DNA of 64,000 bases, taken from positions 1 through 64,000 of the forward strand of contig NZ_JACHEN010000028.1 of assembly GCF_014205875.1 (NCBI RefSeq). Reading direction: 5' to 3'. Below the pieces are notes generated by a model. It was not told the DNA's origin and did no database searches. It saw only the letters and a program-made list of their open reading frames with translations. Of the stretch, positions 7,171 to 16,147 are shown one piece after another (within the stretch, counting starts at the first letter, position 1; every line of letters starts with the position of its first letter). Origin of the DNA: Anaerosolibacter carboniphilus. GTDB taxonomy: Bacteria > Bacillota > Clostridia > Peptostreptococcales > Thermotaleaceae. The position numbers and the translations under genes were made by a program.

Positions 7171-8136
7171 TTAGAATTCTTCGTACAGATCTGTGCTAAG
7201 GTATTTTAGTCCACTATCGTTAAGTGTCAGTACGATATTTTTACCGCGTTCAGCGTCTTTAAGTAATTTTAGTGCCGCCCACACATTGGCACCAGAGGAA
7301 AATCCCGCAAATACACCTTCATATTTCGCCAATTTTCTAGCTGTATCAATTGCTTCTTCGTCAGTTACTTGAATTACTCCATCAATTAAAGACTTATCCA
7401 AAAGTGGCAAATTCATGCTGTATCCTCCGCCTTGAATTTTGTGGGCCCCATCAGTAATGGTCCCACCTGCATAAAATGCTGCATTTTTAGGTTCTACAAC
7501 ATAACAACGAATATCTTTCTTATGTTTTTTTAGACCTACTGCACATCCTTGAAAAGTACTTCCACTACCTACGAAATCTACAAATACATCGATGTTACCG
7601 TCACATTGTTCCCATATTTCTTCAGCTGTATGATACTCATGAGCATGCACTGTACCAGCTAACCTAAATTGATCTGCTCTAAATGCACCTCTCTCAGTCG
7701 TTATCCTCTGAGCCATTTCCTCCACCAGTGCTAAATCTTCCCCTGATACTTGTCCTTTTATAGAATTAGGCATTTGATCAACCAACAGCACTTCCGCACC
7801 TAGAGCCTTCATCATTCTTGCTCTTTCTGTGGAATTTCCTTTAGACATACAAGCTACAAAATGATATCCCTTCGCTGCACACACTATAGCTAATCCAGTA
7901 CCTGTGTTTCCGCTAGTTAGCTCAACAATATGTTGTCCTTTTTTTAGCAGGCCTGCCGCTTCAGCTTCTTCAATCATTTGAAGCGCTACTCTGTCTTTTT
8001 TGCTAAAGCCCGGATTTAAATACTCCATTTTAGCATAAATATTACCTTCTACACCTACATGTTCAGTTATGCGAGAGAGCTGTACCATTTTTGTATCACC
8101 AATAGCTTCATGAACACCACTAAGTATTCTTGCCAT
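7171..8136 (-). CDS. Cysteine synthase-like PLP-dependent enzyme
   Basis: 321 residues of the fold-type II PLP family (cysteine synthase / cystathionine beta-synthase). The likely Schiff-base lysine is K47 in KKDR, and the substrate loop TSGNTG is at 74-79. The usual phosphate loop GTGGT is altered to GSGST (VGSGSTFQG), so the acyl-serine substrate may differ from that of true CysK. The start MARIL (8136) follows GGAGGGGGATTTC. It is the last gene of a three-gene unit behind an HD-domain protein (28 bases upstream) and a cupin-type XRE regulator. That suggests an inducible amino-acid or sulfur pathway rather than housekeeping cysteine synthesis. The exact reaction is not predictable. Confidence 0.8.
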   Translation of the reverse strand: MARILSGVHEAIGDTKMVQLSRITEHVGVEGNIYAKMEYLNPGFSKKDRVALQMIEEAEAAGLLKKGQHIVELTSGNTGTGLAIVCAAKGYHFVACMSKGNSTERARMMKALGAEVLLVDQMPNSIKGQVSGEDLALVEEMAQRITTERGAFRADQFRLAGTVHAHEYHTAEEIWEQCDGNIDVFVDFVGSGSTFQGCAVGLKKHKKDIRCYVVEPKNAAFYAGGTITDGAHKIQGGGYSMNLPLLDKSLIDGVIQVTDEEAIDTARKLAKYEGVFAGFSSGANVWAALKLLKDAERGKNIVLTLNDSGLKYLSTDLYEEF

Positions 8137-8164
8137 GAAATCCCCCTCCAAAGTAAATCATAGT

Positions 8165-8728
8165 TTATATCCCTGCAAGCCCAAGTTCGGTTGCAGCTTC
8201 TTTCATGCCTTCAATCGTCCAAAGAATTACTGTATCTAAATCCATTTCTAACATAGTGCACCCAGCAGAAATAATATCACGATTTACACCAGCGGCAAAA
8301 CTTACCGATTTAAATTTCTTCTTGACTGATTTCGGCTCAAGACTTAGTACACTTTTATCCGGTCGCATGAACACTGTAGCTGTTATTAGTCCTGTAAGTT
8401 CATCAATTGTATATAGAACCTTTTCCATTTTGTGTATAGGCTCTACATCAGTACAGATATTCCATCCATGAGAGATAACTGCATGAATTATACTATCATC
8501 TACTCCTTCATTTTTCAAAATCTCTTTGCTCTTATGGCAATGTTCATTGGGGTAAAGTTCATAATCAATATCATGTAGAAGTCCTACTATCCCCCAGTAT
8601 TCTTCATTTTCATCATTCTTCCGGGCAAAATAACGCATAACAGCTTCTACCGCAAGGCCATGGGTTATCAGCGACTTGCTGTTGTTATACTTCGTAAGCA
8701 ATTCATAGGCATCCTCTCTTGTTATCAT
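8165..8728 (-). CDS. HD-domain (HDIG-type) hydrolase-like protein
   Basis: 187 residues. HD-superfamily metal residues are visible: H23 (ITHGLAVEAV), HD at 52-53 (GLLHDIDYE), H63/H65 and H87 (ISHGW). This is the pattern of small HDIG phosphohydrolases. The start at 8728 follows AAGGAGG. The gene overlaps neither neighbour and sits between the regulator and the PLP enzyme. Family members hydrolyse phosphate esters or nucleotides; the substrate here is unknown. Such proteins are often annotated as hydrolases without experimental support. Confidence 0.8.
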   Translation of the reverse strand: MITREDAYELLTKYNNSKSLITHGLAVEAVMRYFARKNDENEEYWGIVGLLHDIDYELYPNEHCHKSKEILKNEGVDDSIIHAVISHGWNICTDVEPIHKMEKVLYTIDELTGLITATVFMRPDKSVLSLEPKSVKKKFKSVSFAAGVNRDIISAGCTMLEMDLDTVILWTIEGMKEAATELGLAGI

Positions 8729-8747
8729 AGTTTTCCTCCTTAAAATC

Positions 8748-9305
8748 TTAAATTTTGTCAGTTGAGTAACATATCGTGAGTGCAAATCTAGCAGTTTCTG
8801 TACCTGAGTTGTAGTAGCAATGGGCTGTATCTGCGCTAAATTTAATAGCTTGATCTTTTTTTACCTTATCAATCTGATTACCATGTTCAATCATCACTTC
8901 GCCATCAAATACAATGATGTATTCCATGGTACCTTTTGGATGCGGTTCCCCTGATGCCTTGCAGGCTGGTCTAAGTGTTATCTCGTACATTTCTAAGTTA
9001 TTCTTTGAATCGAATGGAAAGAATGGAGTACACTCATAAAGCCCATCTTCGCTAACGATCATCGCCACCTGACTTTTGTCAATTACTCGAACTTCTGTCT
9101 CTGGTAATTCAATAAGTGCTGTAAATGGCACCTTAAGTCCATTAGCAATTTTCCATACAGTTGTGATCGTCGGGTTGGCTTCTCCACGTTCTATTTGACC
9201 TAACATACTTTTACTTACCCCTGTAATTTCTGCTAATTTTTCAATTGTTAAGTCTCTAGAATTCCTGATTTTCCTTACATTCTCACCTACAGCTGCATTG
9301 AACAT
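8748..9305 (-). CDS. XRE-family regulator with C-terminal cupin
   Basis: 185 residues. Residues 6-62 form an XRE helix-turn-helix (LTIEKLAEITGVSKSMLGQI). Residues about 100-180 form a small cupin sensor (HPKGTMEYIIVFDGEVMIEH). This architecture binds DNA through the first part and a small effector in the second, and often controls amino-acid or polyamine genes beside it. It is first in the unit with the HD and PLP genes (20-base spacing), so it most likely regulates them and itself. A 16-base inverted repeat lies 25 bases before its start, and a promoter is visible at 9382-9410. Confidence 0.87.
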   Translation of the reverse strand: MFNAAVGENVRKIRNSRDLTIEKLAEITGVSKSMLGQIERGEANPTITTVWKIANGLKVPFTALIELPETEVRVIDKSQVAMIVSEDGLYECTPFFPFDSKNNLEMYEITLRPACKASGEPHPKGTMEYIIVFDGEVMIEHGNQIDKVKKDQAIKFSADTAHCYYNSGTETARFALTICYSTDKI

Positions 9306-9329
9306 TGAACTAAGCCTCCATTATTTCAA

Positions 9330-9345
9330 ACTCATTATATTGAGT
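9330..9345. promoter_or_regulatory. Candidate operator of the XRE-cupin regulator
   Basis: Inverted repeat ACTCA-TTATAT-TGAGT between the promoter and the regulator start. Position and symmetry fit autoregulation; there is no direct proof. Confidence 0.45.
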
Positions 9346-9381
9346 ATAAAGTTTAATATATTGTGTCTTGCGTTATATATT

Positions 9382-9410
9382 ATACTATCTTATCACTATT
9401 TTCATGTCAA
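9382..9410 (-). promoter_or_regulatory. Promoter of the XRE-HD-PLP unit
   Basis: Minus strand: perfect -35 TTGACA (9405-9410), 17-base spacer, -10 TAGTAT (9382-9387). A better TATAAT overlaps at 9379-9384 with a 20-base spacer. Confidence 0.55.
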
Positions 9411-9520
9411 GAGGTTGTTACTAATAAAGTTTCAATAAAATTAATCGAGTAAGAGTAAAATTTAACAATATTTTAAGTACCAGTTTGTGAACTAATTTTC
9501 TTTATATCTTCAAAACAAAC

Positions 9521-9555
9521 AGCCCAAAAACATTGATATTTCTTGTTTTTGGGCT
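9521..9555. terminator. Strong bidirectional hairpin in the spacer before the LUD gene
   Basis: Perfect 11-base stem AGCCCAAAAAC / GTTTTTGGGCT (9521-9531, 9545-9555), with U-rich sequence on both sides. A second stem CCCCTTG / CAAGGGG (9744-9766) lies closer to the LUD gene stop. The rest of 9411-9796 shows no gene. Confidence 0.6.
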
Positions 9556-9796
9556 ATTTTCTCATTTGTTTATGATACGATTCACCATATCCTATTTTAA
9601 CCTTTAAATAGTCCCTATCCTCTTTGTCAGCACGTCTTTAAAACGTTCTTATATCGCTAATTTTTCAATTAATTTCTATTCTAGCTTATCAGATAGGCCT
9701 TCTATTACAATTGCCACAGATTATTTTACAGTCTCATAGCTAACCCCCTTGTTATCTACCAAGGGGACATTTATTCTCAAATTCCGAACTAAGATA

Positions 9797-10438
9797 TTAA
9801 TATCCTAACTGTTTTCCTACAATGATTACCTTTATTCTATCTTTAATAAATTGTCCCCTAATGATTGTGAAATCATTACAAATTCGATCAGGACTTTTGC
9901 AATCAACACAATAACCTAAAGTCGTACACGGAGTGTTTTTAAATAACCTTTTTGCGTCAATTGGAGCAGAATAATTTCTGACCCTTTTTTCTGCTTCTTC
10001 TATATTCGCAACAATTTTATTGATCCCTGTTACTAGAATAACCTGTTTAGGACCATATATCATTGGTGCAACTCTACTTCCATTGCCATCTATATTATAA
10101 AGTTCACCATTTTCAGTTAGGGCATTTGTACTACAGAGAAAAGTATCAGCAGAAAAGTTTTTAATATAAATTTGTTTCTTTTCTTCACTTGTAATTCCAT
10201 CTTTATATTTATCTAAAAAAATGTAATTCTCCTTCCGTAGAAAATCTATTACACCTGTTTCAAAAAGAGTCATCGAGTCGCCTACACCAACTACAGAGTT
10301 TACGGTAATGAGTTCCTTTAAAAGTATAATCAATTCATTCTCATTTTTAACAAAGAAACCTTCCATATTACGTTTTCTTAAATTATCTATTGTTCTATTA
10401 ATTTGCTTTTCCATATACCACAAAACATTATTATCCAC
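9797..10438 (-). CDS. LUD-domain (LutC/DUF162-type) protein
   Basis: 213 residues of the LUD (lactate utilisation, formerly DUF162) family. Typical pieces are VVGVGDSMTLFETG near the N-terminal third, STNALTENGELYNIDGNGSR in the middle and GPKQVILVTGINKIV after it. A C-terminal cluster of four cysteines (CTTLGYCVDCKSPDRIC) may bind metal. Some relatives belong to the LutABC lactate oxidation system, but no LutA or LutB gene lies nearby, so the pathway is unknown. I chose the GTG start at 10438 because AGGAAG stands nine bases before it; an in-frame ATG is 33 bases upstream. Single-gene unit. Confidence 0.82.
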   Translation of the reverse strand: MDNNVLWYMEKQINRTIDNLRKRNMEGFFVKNENELIILLKELITVNSVVGVGDSMTLFETGVIDFLRKENYIFLDKYKDGITSEEKKQIYIKNFSADTFLCSTNALTENGELYNIDGNGSRVAPMIYGPKQVILVTGINKIVANIEEAEKRVRNYSAPIDAKRLFKNTPCTTLGYCVDCKSPDRICNDFTIIRGQFIKDRIKVIIVGKQLGY

Positions 10439-10521
10439 TAAAACACACTTCCTTTCATACCAATATTTCAATGTTTTTTAGTGAATACACACTATTTCGG
10501 TTCTGTTACATTAAACCGCAT

Positions 10522-10863
10522 TTATACCTTTTTAACAAATTCAGATTTTAATTTCATATCTCCAAAACCATCAATTTTGCAATCAATATCATGATCTCCC
10601 TCAACCAAACGTATATTTTTTACTTTTGTACCTATTTTTATGACTAATGAACTTCCTTTTACTTTAAGGTCTTTGATTACTGTTACAGTATCACCATCAT
10701 TCAAGACATTTCCATTTGCATCTTTGATAATCTTTTTATCCTCACTATTTTCGGCTTCTAATTCTAAAGTCCACTCATGAGCACATTCTGGGCAAATAAA
10801 AAGGCTTCCATCTTCGTAAGTGTATTCTGAATTACATTTTGGACAATTTGGCAAATCCGACAT
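10522..10863 (-). CDS. PhnA-like zinc-ribbon protein (YjdM family)
   Basis: 113 residues. An N-terminal zinc ribbon with CPKC (7-10) and CPEC (24-27) precedes the small beta-barrel PhnA domain ([20 protein letters not shown] and a C-terminal [10 protein letters not shown]). The family was named from the phosphonate operon of E. coli but is not itself shown to act on phosphonates. The start at 10863 has GGAGG upstream. No phosphonate genes are nearby. Cytoplasmic. Confidence 0.88.
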   Translation of the reverse strand: MSDLPNCPKCNSEYTYEDGSLFICPECAHEWTLELEAENSEDKKIIKDANGNVLNDGDTVTVIKDLKVKGSSLVIKIGTKVKNIRLVEGDHDIDCKIDGFGDMKLKSEFVKKV

Positions 10864-11160
10864 AAATTCATTTCCTCCATTCGTTATTGTTGATTCTAAT
10901 ATATAAGAATCTTCTTTTCGCAACTTCCTATAAATAGCAATGAGCACTTGTCCTTTGAAGAAAAACATATATGGTGCTCTGCATAGACTTATATACTAGC
11001 ACAGTCTTCTCAAATTGACAACCTGCCTCCAAGCACTCCTTGAGCTTCTTTTTCTAAGCGATTTAGTGCATATTTTTCAATTTTTTTATATTGGATCTAC
11101 CTTTTTTCTATTTATACTGCTTCAAAATCATTAAATCAACTATGTTTATGAAATAGAGCC

Positions 11161-11190
11161 AAAGCAAGCATATCTCTCCTCGCTTGCTTT
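11161..11190 (-). terminator. Terminator after the DUF1801 gene
   Basis: Stem AAAGCAAGC / GCTTGCTTT (11161-11169, 11182-11190), 46 bases past the stop at 11237. Confidence 0.6.
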
Positions 11191-11236
11191 TATAGCATAG
11201 TTTAACCAGCTACACTTTGCAGATAACGGTAAGCTA

Positions 11237-11626
11237 TCATTTCCTCTTTTTCAATTTGCTTTCTGCGTCTTTTATATTTTCAGCAACTCTAAATCTAACT
11301 ATTTCGCTTATTAATTCATACGGCAGCGGCTTTTCTATAGGAAATTGTACAGCTCCCTTTGACCCTTTATATTCCGACAACTTATGTTTGAAAGCTTCAA
11401 TTCCACTTGCCCCTGGATAAAACCCTATATGTTTTTTATGAGCAGCAAAATGCACTAAATTTCCGTGCAGCACAAAAGTTGGCATTTGCCAGCTAATCTT
11501 TTCTTCTGCATCAGGCGCTGATTCTTTTATAATTTTTCTTAACACGTTCAGTATTTCCTGAACTTCAGGAGAAAATTGCAAAATATATTCATCAATTGAT
11601 TTAAAGACTTTTTTATTTTCTTCCAT
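11237..11626 (-). CDS. DUF1801 (YdhG/YdeI-like) protein
   Basis: 129 residues of the DUF1801 fold, related to proteins called iron chaperones or Fra-like. Typical segments are FSPEVQEILNVLRKIIKESA, EKISWQMPTFVLHGNLVHFA and KHIGFYPGASGIEAF, with a lysine/arginine-rich end. The start MEENKK at 11626 follows AAAGGAG. It is a stand-alone cytoplasmic gene. The role in iron handling is known only for a few homologues and is not inferred here. Confidence 0.85.
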   Translation of the reverse strand: MEENKKVFKSIDEYILQFSPEVQEILNVLRKIIKESAPDAEEKISWQMPTFVLHGNLVHFAAHKKHIGFYPGASGIEAFKHKLSEYKGSKGAVQFPIEKPLPYELISEIVRFRVAENIKDAESKLKKRK

Positions 11627-11920
11627 GATGTCTCCTTTCAAATTCTTATTTCAAATTCACATTATAGCCATTAGTAACGCGTTAGTAAAAAAATGCCTTA
11701 AAGTTTCTTAGTTTAATACTTCGACAGTTTCCACCTTTTCCCTTCATAAAGCAGAAACTAAGATGTTCCCTTATCATGAACGATAGATTTAATGCTTTTG
11801 GACAGTAACATTTCTATAGCACTAAATATACAATATAATAAGGCGGAATCAATCCTTGCGTATAATGTGTTTTTCATCATATGTAAAAGCGAGGCATTTT
11901 ACTTTTTGAAGGAGAATAGT
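11627..11920. other. Spacer without recognised gene
   Basis: AT-rich spacer between divergent units. A possible -10 TATAAT at 11834-11839 faces right but has a poor -35. Nothing else is supported. Confidence 0.3.
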
Positions 11921-11971
11921 ATGGAATATCGAAGTATTAGAAAAGGAAACTCTAAAGGCATATCCGTTTGA
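11921..11971 (+). pseudogene. 16-codon remnant resembling an aldo/keto reductase N-terminus
   Basis: ATG behind a strong GAAGGAG opens MEYRSIRKGNSKGISV and then stops at TGA. The peptide resembles the beginning of clostridial iron-sulfur aldo/keto reductases (MEYR...G...ISVLGFG). Nothing downstream continues it in any frame. It is probably a deletion scar that left the ribosome-binding site and first codons. Family assignment from so few residues is weak. Confidence 0.35.
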
Positions 11972-12013
11972 TTATATATAAACAAGATTATTTATTTTAG
12001 GCGAGGTAGTAAG

Positions 12014-12544
12014 ATGAAAGCATTACCAAATTGTATATCGTTTAGCAGAATCATTTTGTCTTTGATTTTGATTTTTGTTAAGCCATTAAGTGTACCCTTT
12101 TACGCAGTATATGTTATTTGTGGATTCAGTGATATTGTAGATGGTTTTATTGCCAGAAAGACAGGGACAACAAGCAGGCTTGGTGCAAAGCTTGATTCCA
12201 TGGCTGACATGATAATGACCGGTGTATTATTATTTGTGCTTTATCCAATCGTAAATCCTACAACCGAAATCGTCATTTGGATTGTTTCGATTGGTATTAT
12301 CAGATTAACATCGATGGTCGTAGCATTGAAAAAATATAAAACCTTTGCAAGTCTTCACACTTACGGAAATAAACTCACCGGTGTAGTTTTATTCGTATTT
12401 CCAATGTTACTTCCCTATATTTATACACCTGTGTTGATATATATAATTTGTGTTATAGCAAGCTTATCAGCAGTTGAGGAATTGATTATTCAACTAACAT
12501 CAAATGTACTGCAATTAAATAAACAAAGTATTTTCAAAAAATGA
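12014..12544 (+). CDS. CDP-alcohol phosphatidyltransferase family protein
   Basis: 176 residues with about four membrane spans. The full CDP-alcohol phosphotransferase signature is present: D40, D43, G44, A47, R48, G57, D61 and D65 in the spacing D-x2-DG-x2-AR-x8-G-x3-D-x3-D. These enzymes transfer a phosphatidyl group from CDP-diacylglycerol to an alcohol such as glycerol-3-phosphate or serine in the cytoplasmic membrane. At this length it is PgsA-like, but the acceptor alcohol cannot be told, and a housekeeping pgsA is probably elsewhere. AGGCGAGG-type ribosome-binding site before the ATG. Stands alone. Confidence 0.85.
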   Translation: MKALPNCISFSRIILSLILIFVKPLSVPFYAVYVICGFSDIVDGFIARKTGTTSRLGAKLDSMADMIMTGVLLFVLYPIVNPTTEIVIWIVSIGIIRLTSMVVALKKYKTFASLHTYGNKLTGVVLFVFPMLLPYIYTPVLIYIICVIASLSAVEELIIQLTSNVLQLNKQSIFKK

Positions 12545-12646
12545 GTATAATCTAGAGTGAATTCTTTCACAATGGTTTTCCAGCAAGAATGATAACAACA
12601 ACAGCTTTTGTGTCCCCATCTTGCTTATGTATGATTGATAAAATAG

Positions 12647-12686
12647 CATATAAAAAACATAAAGGGGAGTCCATTTTGACTTCCCC
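12647..12686 (-). terminator. Terminator after the lipoprotein gene at 12719
   Basis: Minus strand: stem GGGGAAGTC / GACTCCCC (12678-12686, 12664-12671, one bulge) followed by TTTATGTTTTTTATATG. Confidence 0.75.
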
Positions 12687-12718
12687 ACAATACACATTTT
12701 AAGAAAAAAATAATTCCC

Positions 12719-13615
12719 TTAATTATTGATAGCAGTAATCATTAGTTTAGGATTACCATTTGTCGATGTTACCTCATTAATCCAAATATTGTCTGAACCT
12801 GTACCAAACATTATTCCTTTCCAATTCGCAAACATATATTTGGTAAAAGCATTGCTCATTACTTGCTTATAATTGGGATAGAAAATTTTATCATAGTTCT
12901 TAATAAAGTCATCTTTATTTTGTATGGTTGTAGCTTTATCGTTAATTTTTACAGTGATAGGATATTGTATTTCTTTAGCTAATTGTTCCTTATTATCATT
13001 TATTACATAACCTTGAATTTTGCTAACAAAGTTTTCTACATCTTGGTCGTTCGTTGTGCCTGTTGCAACTCCGTATCTTTTTCCATATTCAACTCCAGGG
13101 AGATTACTTTTAAGTGATAATATAAATGGATAGCTTTTTTTATTGTCTGTACTTGTCCACGTTCCTTCAATTTTATCAACGGCATTCATTGTTCCTTTAA
13201 ATATCCCTGTTTTTTTTCCCGTTTCATCATATTCATATAATATGATCTCTTTCTCTCCTGCTTTTCCTTTCAGATTCATTTCTTTTCTCTGACTTTCATA
13301 AAAGTATGAACCAACCATATCTTTTCCTAAAGGATAGATGCTCATTTGAATTGACATATCATTACTTATGGTCCCTTGATAATCGTAATATCCTTTTTCA
13401 AAAGGACTGTTCGCAGTATCTATGCTATCAAGCATGTTGGAATCTGTGCTACTATTCGTGTCATTAGCACTTTGAGACGTATTTTCTGACTGTGACTGGG
13501 ATAATTGGTTGTTACTTAATGGAGCCGTTTCGGTATTATTACCAGAATTCTTTTTGTCTGAACACCCTGTCAATATGACGATTAATGTAATGATAATTAC
13601 GATTATTTTTTTCAA
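12719..13615 (-). CDS. Secreted lipoprotein of unknown function
   Basis: 298 residues. The TTG start at 13615 is set by GGAGG eight bases upstream and gives a clean lipoprotein signal peptide, MKKIIVIIITLIVILTGC, with the lipidated cysteine at 18. A Ser/Asn/Gln-rich linker (about 20-62) leads to a globular part. The YDYQGTISNDMSIQMSIYPL and GTWTSTDNKKSYPF region looks like a beta-sandwich, and the C-terminal half (about 170-295) suggests an NTF2-like fold; both are inference. It should sit on the outer face of the membrane. It lies 58 bases after a chemoreceptor remnant and ends in a terminator. Confidence 0.78.
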   Translation of the reverse strand: MKKIIVIIITLIVILTGCSDKKNSGNNTETAPLSNNQLSQSQSENTSQSANDTNSSTDSNMLDSIDTANSPFEKGYYDYQGTISNDMSIQMSIYPLGKDMVGSYFYESQRKEMNLKGKAGEKEIILYEYDETGKKTGIFKGTMNAVDKIEGTWTSTDNKKSYPFILSLKSNLPGVEYGKRYGVATGTTNDQDVENFVSKIQGYVINDNKEQLAKEIQYPITVKINDKATTIQNKDDFIKNYDKIFYPNYKQVMSNAFTKYMFANWKGIMFGTGSDNIWINEVTSTNGNPKLMITAINN

Positions 13616-13672
13616 TTTTAATTCCTCCATATGATGTGAAATAATATTTCTTGAAATCTTCCTAGTGTGCAT

Positions 13673-14320
13673 TTAATGTTTTTTCTTAAAAATCAATTTC
13701 ATATTATTAATCATATATATTGTTAAATAGTAAGTCGTTACAAAGGAGTTACAAATCAATATCAATTTTATACAATGCGGCAATAGGCGGTTCTGTTCTA
13801 TCACTAAATAAACATTTATAATCAACGAATTTATTTCCCTTATTATTGCTATTAATATCTTTTTAGCATTATCGGCAAATTCGTGAACAATACCGCTAAC
13901 CAGTTTCGTATCCTTCATATATTGTTCACCGGTTTTAACAAAGAACTTATAATCTGCATTCACTTTGCTATTCATAAATTCCATGATATCCTCGATATTA
14001 CCTGATAACTCTTTCACAGATTTTTGTACATTTACAATAATGGGTTTAACTTCTCCTACGGTATTTGAAGATTGTTCCGCTAGCTTTCTCACTTCTTCTG
14101 CGACCACGGCAAAATCTCTAAGCATGTCTGATATCTTTTCTATAGACTTACTAATGGCTCTGGATAAAATGATGCCGACCAATATAGCTTTTGCTAATTG
14201 ATCCATCATTTCTTGAATTTTAACATCATTCTCTGCGCCACCAGAATCGATTAGCTTATCAATTTCTTTTTGATCAGCCATGATTGCTTTCGTAGAACTA
14301 TATGCAGTATATGGTTCCAA
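13673..14320 (-). pseudogene. Collapsed methyl-accepting chemotaxis protein
   Basis: The 215-residue frame joins pieces that are far apart in real chemoreceptors. A HAMP-like stretch (SRAISKSIEKISDML, about 53-67) runs straight into the signalling-tip motif FAVVAEEVRKLAEQSS (about 70-85). A proper receptor has over 100 residues of coiled coil between them. The sensor domain and both N-terminal membrane spans are missing. After a plausible C-terminal piece (VNADYKFFVKTGEQYMKD) the frame runs into unrelated hydrophobic codons. This is an internally deleted remnant. Confidence 0.75.
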
Positions 14321-14353
14321 TGTCCTATTTTAGCGACATGGCGCTTCAAATGC

Positions 14354-14382
14354 TTACATAGTTTTGCATAGCATGCTATAAT
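14354..14382 (+). promoter_or_regulatory. Promoter of the secreted protein gene at 14467
   Basis: -35 TTACAT (14354-14359), 17-base spacer, -10 TATAAT (14377-14382). Confidence 0.65.
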
Positions 14383-14466
14383 ATAACAACTGAAGCTAAA
14401 TTGAGCGGAGTGTGCTTAAATAAAAGAGTATTTTTAAAAATTATTCTATGGCTAGGAGGATCACTA

Positions 14467-15096
14467 ATGACAATCCAAAGAAAACTTATCTTGTTATTTA
14501 CACTCTTCATCTTTGTATCTACTCCTGTAGTTGCAGTATCCATGGAATCTAATACAACCAATGCAAATTTTTCTGAAATAAATGTATCGATTAACGGAGA
14601 AATTGTACAGAATAATTTCCCTGTGCTTAACCTTGATGACGAAATACTGCTACCCTTAAACGCTATAGCAGATTCTATAAATGGTACCTTAGAGTGGAAT
14701 AGCGAAACAGAAACAATAAATATTATTAAACCTGAAGTGACCATGATATTTGCAAAGTATGCAGACTACAAAGATGGTAAACATACCCTAGGTAATTTTT
14801 CACATAGAACATGTATTTATACTAAGAATTTTTATGTATACACAGCGGTGTCTAATCTTAAGCCCGGTAGATATCACTATAGATTTGTTCTTTTAGATCC
14901 GAATAAAGAAACTATTTCTACTAGTGAAGAATTTGGCGTTCAAATAACAGATGATATGCCTCAGTTGATTGATCTTACCCAGTTTACCAATGTTAATTTT
15001 ACAAAAGTAGGTAATCATAAAGTACAGATTCAAATGAAGGTCAATGGATCATTTAAAACGCTTCATGAAACAACGTTACTCGTGCTTCAAGATTAA
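14467..15096 (+). CDS. Secreted protein with copper-amine-oxidase N-terminal-like domain
   Basis: 209 residues. A signal peptide (about 1-24) is followed by one domain of the Cu-amine-oxidase-N1 type (about 36-90: INVSINGEIVQNNFPVLNLD, LLPLNAIADSINGTLEWNSE). Such domains are common in clostridial secreted and surface proteins and have no oxidase activity. The C-terminal half (NLKPGRYHYRFVLLDPNKE) looks like a beta-sandwich. The start at 14467 follows TAGGAGG. It is flanked by its own promoter and terminator and is related in type to the genes at 21740 and 24076. Confidence 0.78.
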   Translation: MTIQRKLILLFTLFIFVSTPVVAVSMESNTTNANFSEINVSINGEIVQNNFPVLNLDDEILLPLNAIADSINGTLEWNSETETINIIKPEVTMIFAKYADYKDGKHTLGNFSHRTCIYTKNFYVYTAVSNLKPGRYHYRFVLLDPNKETISTSEEFGVQITDDMPQLIDLTQFTNVNFTKVGNHKVQIQMKVNGSFKTLHETTLLVLQD

Positions 15097-15125
15097 TTTA
15101 ATAAACCGTATTCTTTTATAACTGG

Positions 15126-15150
15126 AGCGCCTTTAATAAGGCGCTTTCTT
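15126..15150 (+). terminator. Terminator after the gene at 14467
   Basis: Stem AGCGCCTT / AAGGCGCT (15126-15133, 15138-15145) followed by TTCTT, 30 bases past the stop. The spacer from here to 15421 shows no gene. Confidence 0.85.
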
Positions 15151-15421
15151 ACTATCCATATAGAAGTTCATCAAATATTTGTGCTGAACTAAAATTCTAT
15201 TTGGTACTAATGTTTGTTTTTATTATAATGGCTTTTAAGTTCATGGATATTGGAAATAATAGCCTATAACGTTTTACCTATTTATATTAAGAAGAATTAA
15301 TATGAATATAAGATCAAATATTGTCTTTACTATAAAGAAATCTTGCTTTTTTATATGAAGGAAATTCATAGATAATATTGAAGTACTACATCAATAGTAA
15401 AAAGCATAGGAGAGAGAATCA

Positions 15422-15910
15422 ATGGATCAACAAAAGAAGGTTTTTGAAATGTTAAATGCTTTAGATATTGAATATCAGATTATGTATCATCAAGCTGTTT
15501 TTACGGTTGAAGAAATGGACGATTTAAGAATAACTCAATATGGAGACATATGCAAAAATCTATTTTTAAGAGATGCCAAGGGCGAGAGGCATTTCTTGGT
15601 GGTTTTGGATAAGGATAAAAAAGCTGATTTAAAAAACATCCAAGAACAATTGGGCTGTACAAGATTGAGTTTTGCATCAGAAGAAAGACTTCATAGATAT
15701 TTACAGATTCACAAAGGAGAAGTAACACCATTAGCTATTATCAATGATTTTGAGGCTATTGTTGAGGTAGTACTAGACAATGATTTGGTAGGAAAAAATA
15801 AGCTTGGTTTTCATCCCAATGATAATACTGCTACAGTGTGGATTTCCTTTGAGGCTCTAAAAAAAGTTATTAACCAAAATGGAAACAGAGTTCACTTTGT
15901 TACAATTTAG
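15422..15910 (+). CDS. YbaK/ProX-type aminoacyl-tRNA deacylase (PrdX-like)
   Basis: 162 residues of the YbaK/aminoacyl-tRNA-synthetase-associated domain. Free-standing members such as ProX/PrdX hydrolyse mischarged alanyl-tRNA-Pro and related tRNAs in the cytoplasm. Family features seen are YHQAVFTVEEM, the CKNLFLRDAKGERHFLVVL strand pair, LGCTRLSFASEERL and the HPNDNTATVWIS end. A deacylase active-site lysine fits K45 or its neighbours. The start follows ATAGGAGAG. It is a single-gene unit; in some clostridia this gene sits with proline reductase, but no prd genes are here. Confidence 0.85.
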   Translation: MDQQKKVFEMLNALDIEYQIMYHQAVFTVEEMDDLRITQYGDICKNLFLRDAKGERHFLVVLDKDKKADLKNIQEQLGCTRLSFASEERLHRYLQIHKGEVTPLAIINDFEAIVEVVLDNDLVGKNKLGFHPNDNTATVWISFEALKKVINQNGNRVHFVTI

Positions 15911-16147
15911 GCTCTTAACTAAATAGGGTTCAGCAGCTATTTAAATTAACTCAAAATCTTTTTATATTGTTATGAGAAATTCTACTCATATTTTCCAAAA
16001 AATTATAAACTATTATTGAAGTAATCACTACGACAATCTGAGAAGTAATTATTAAATTGTACATCAAAATAAAAACAGGTATCTTTTCCATTTGATAGGG
16101 AAAAAATAATTTTATATTATTCTATAGAAAGTCAGGTGGAATATAAA

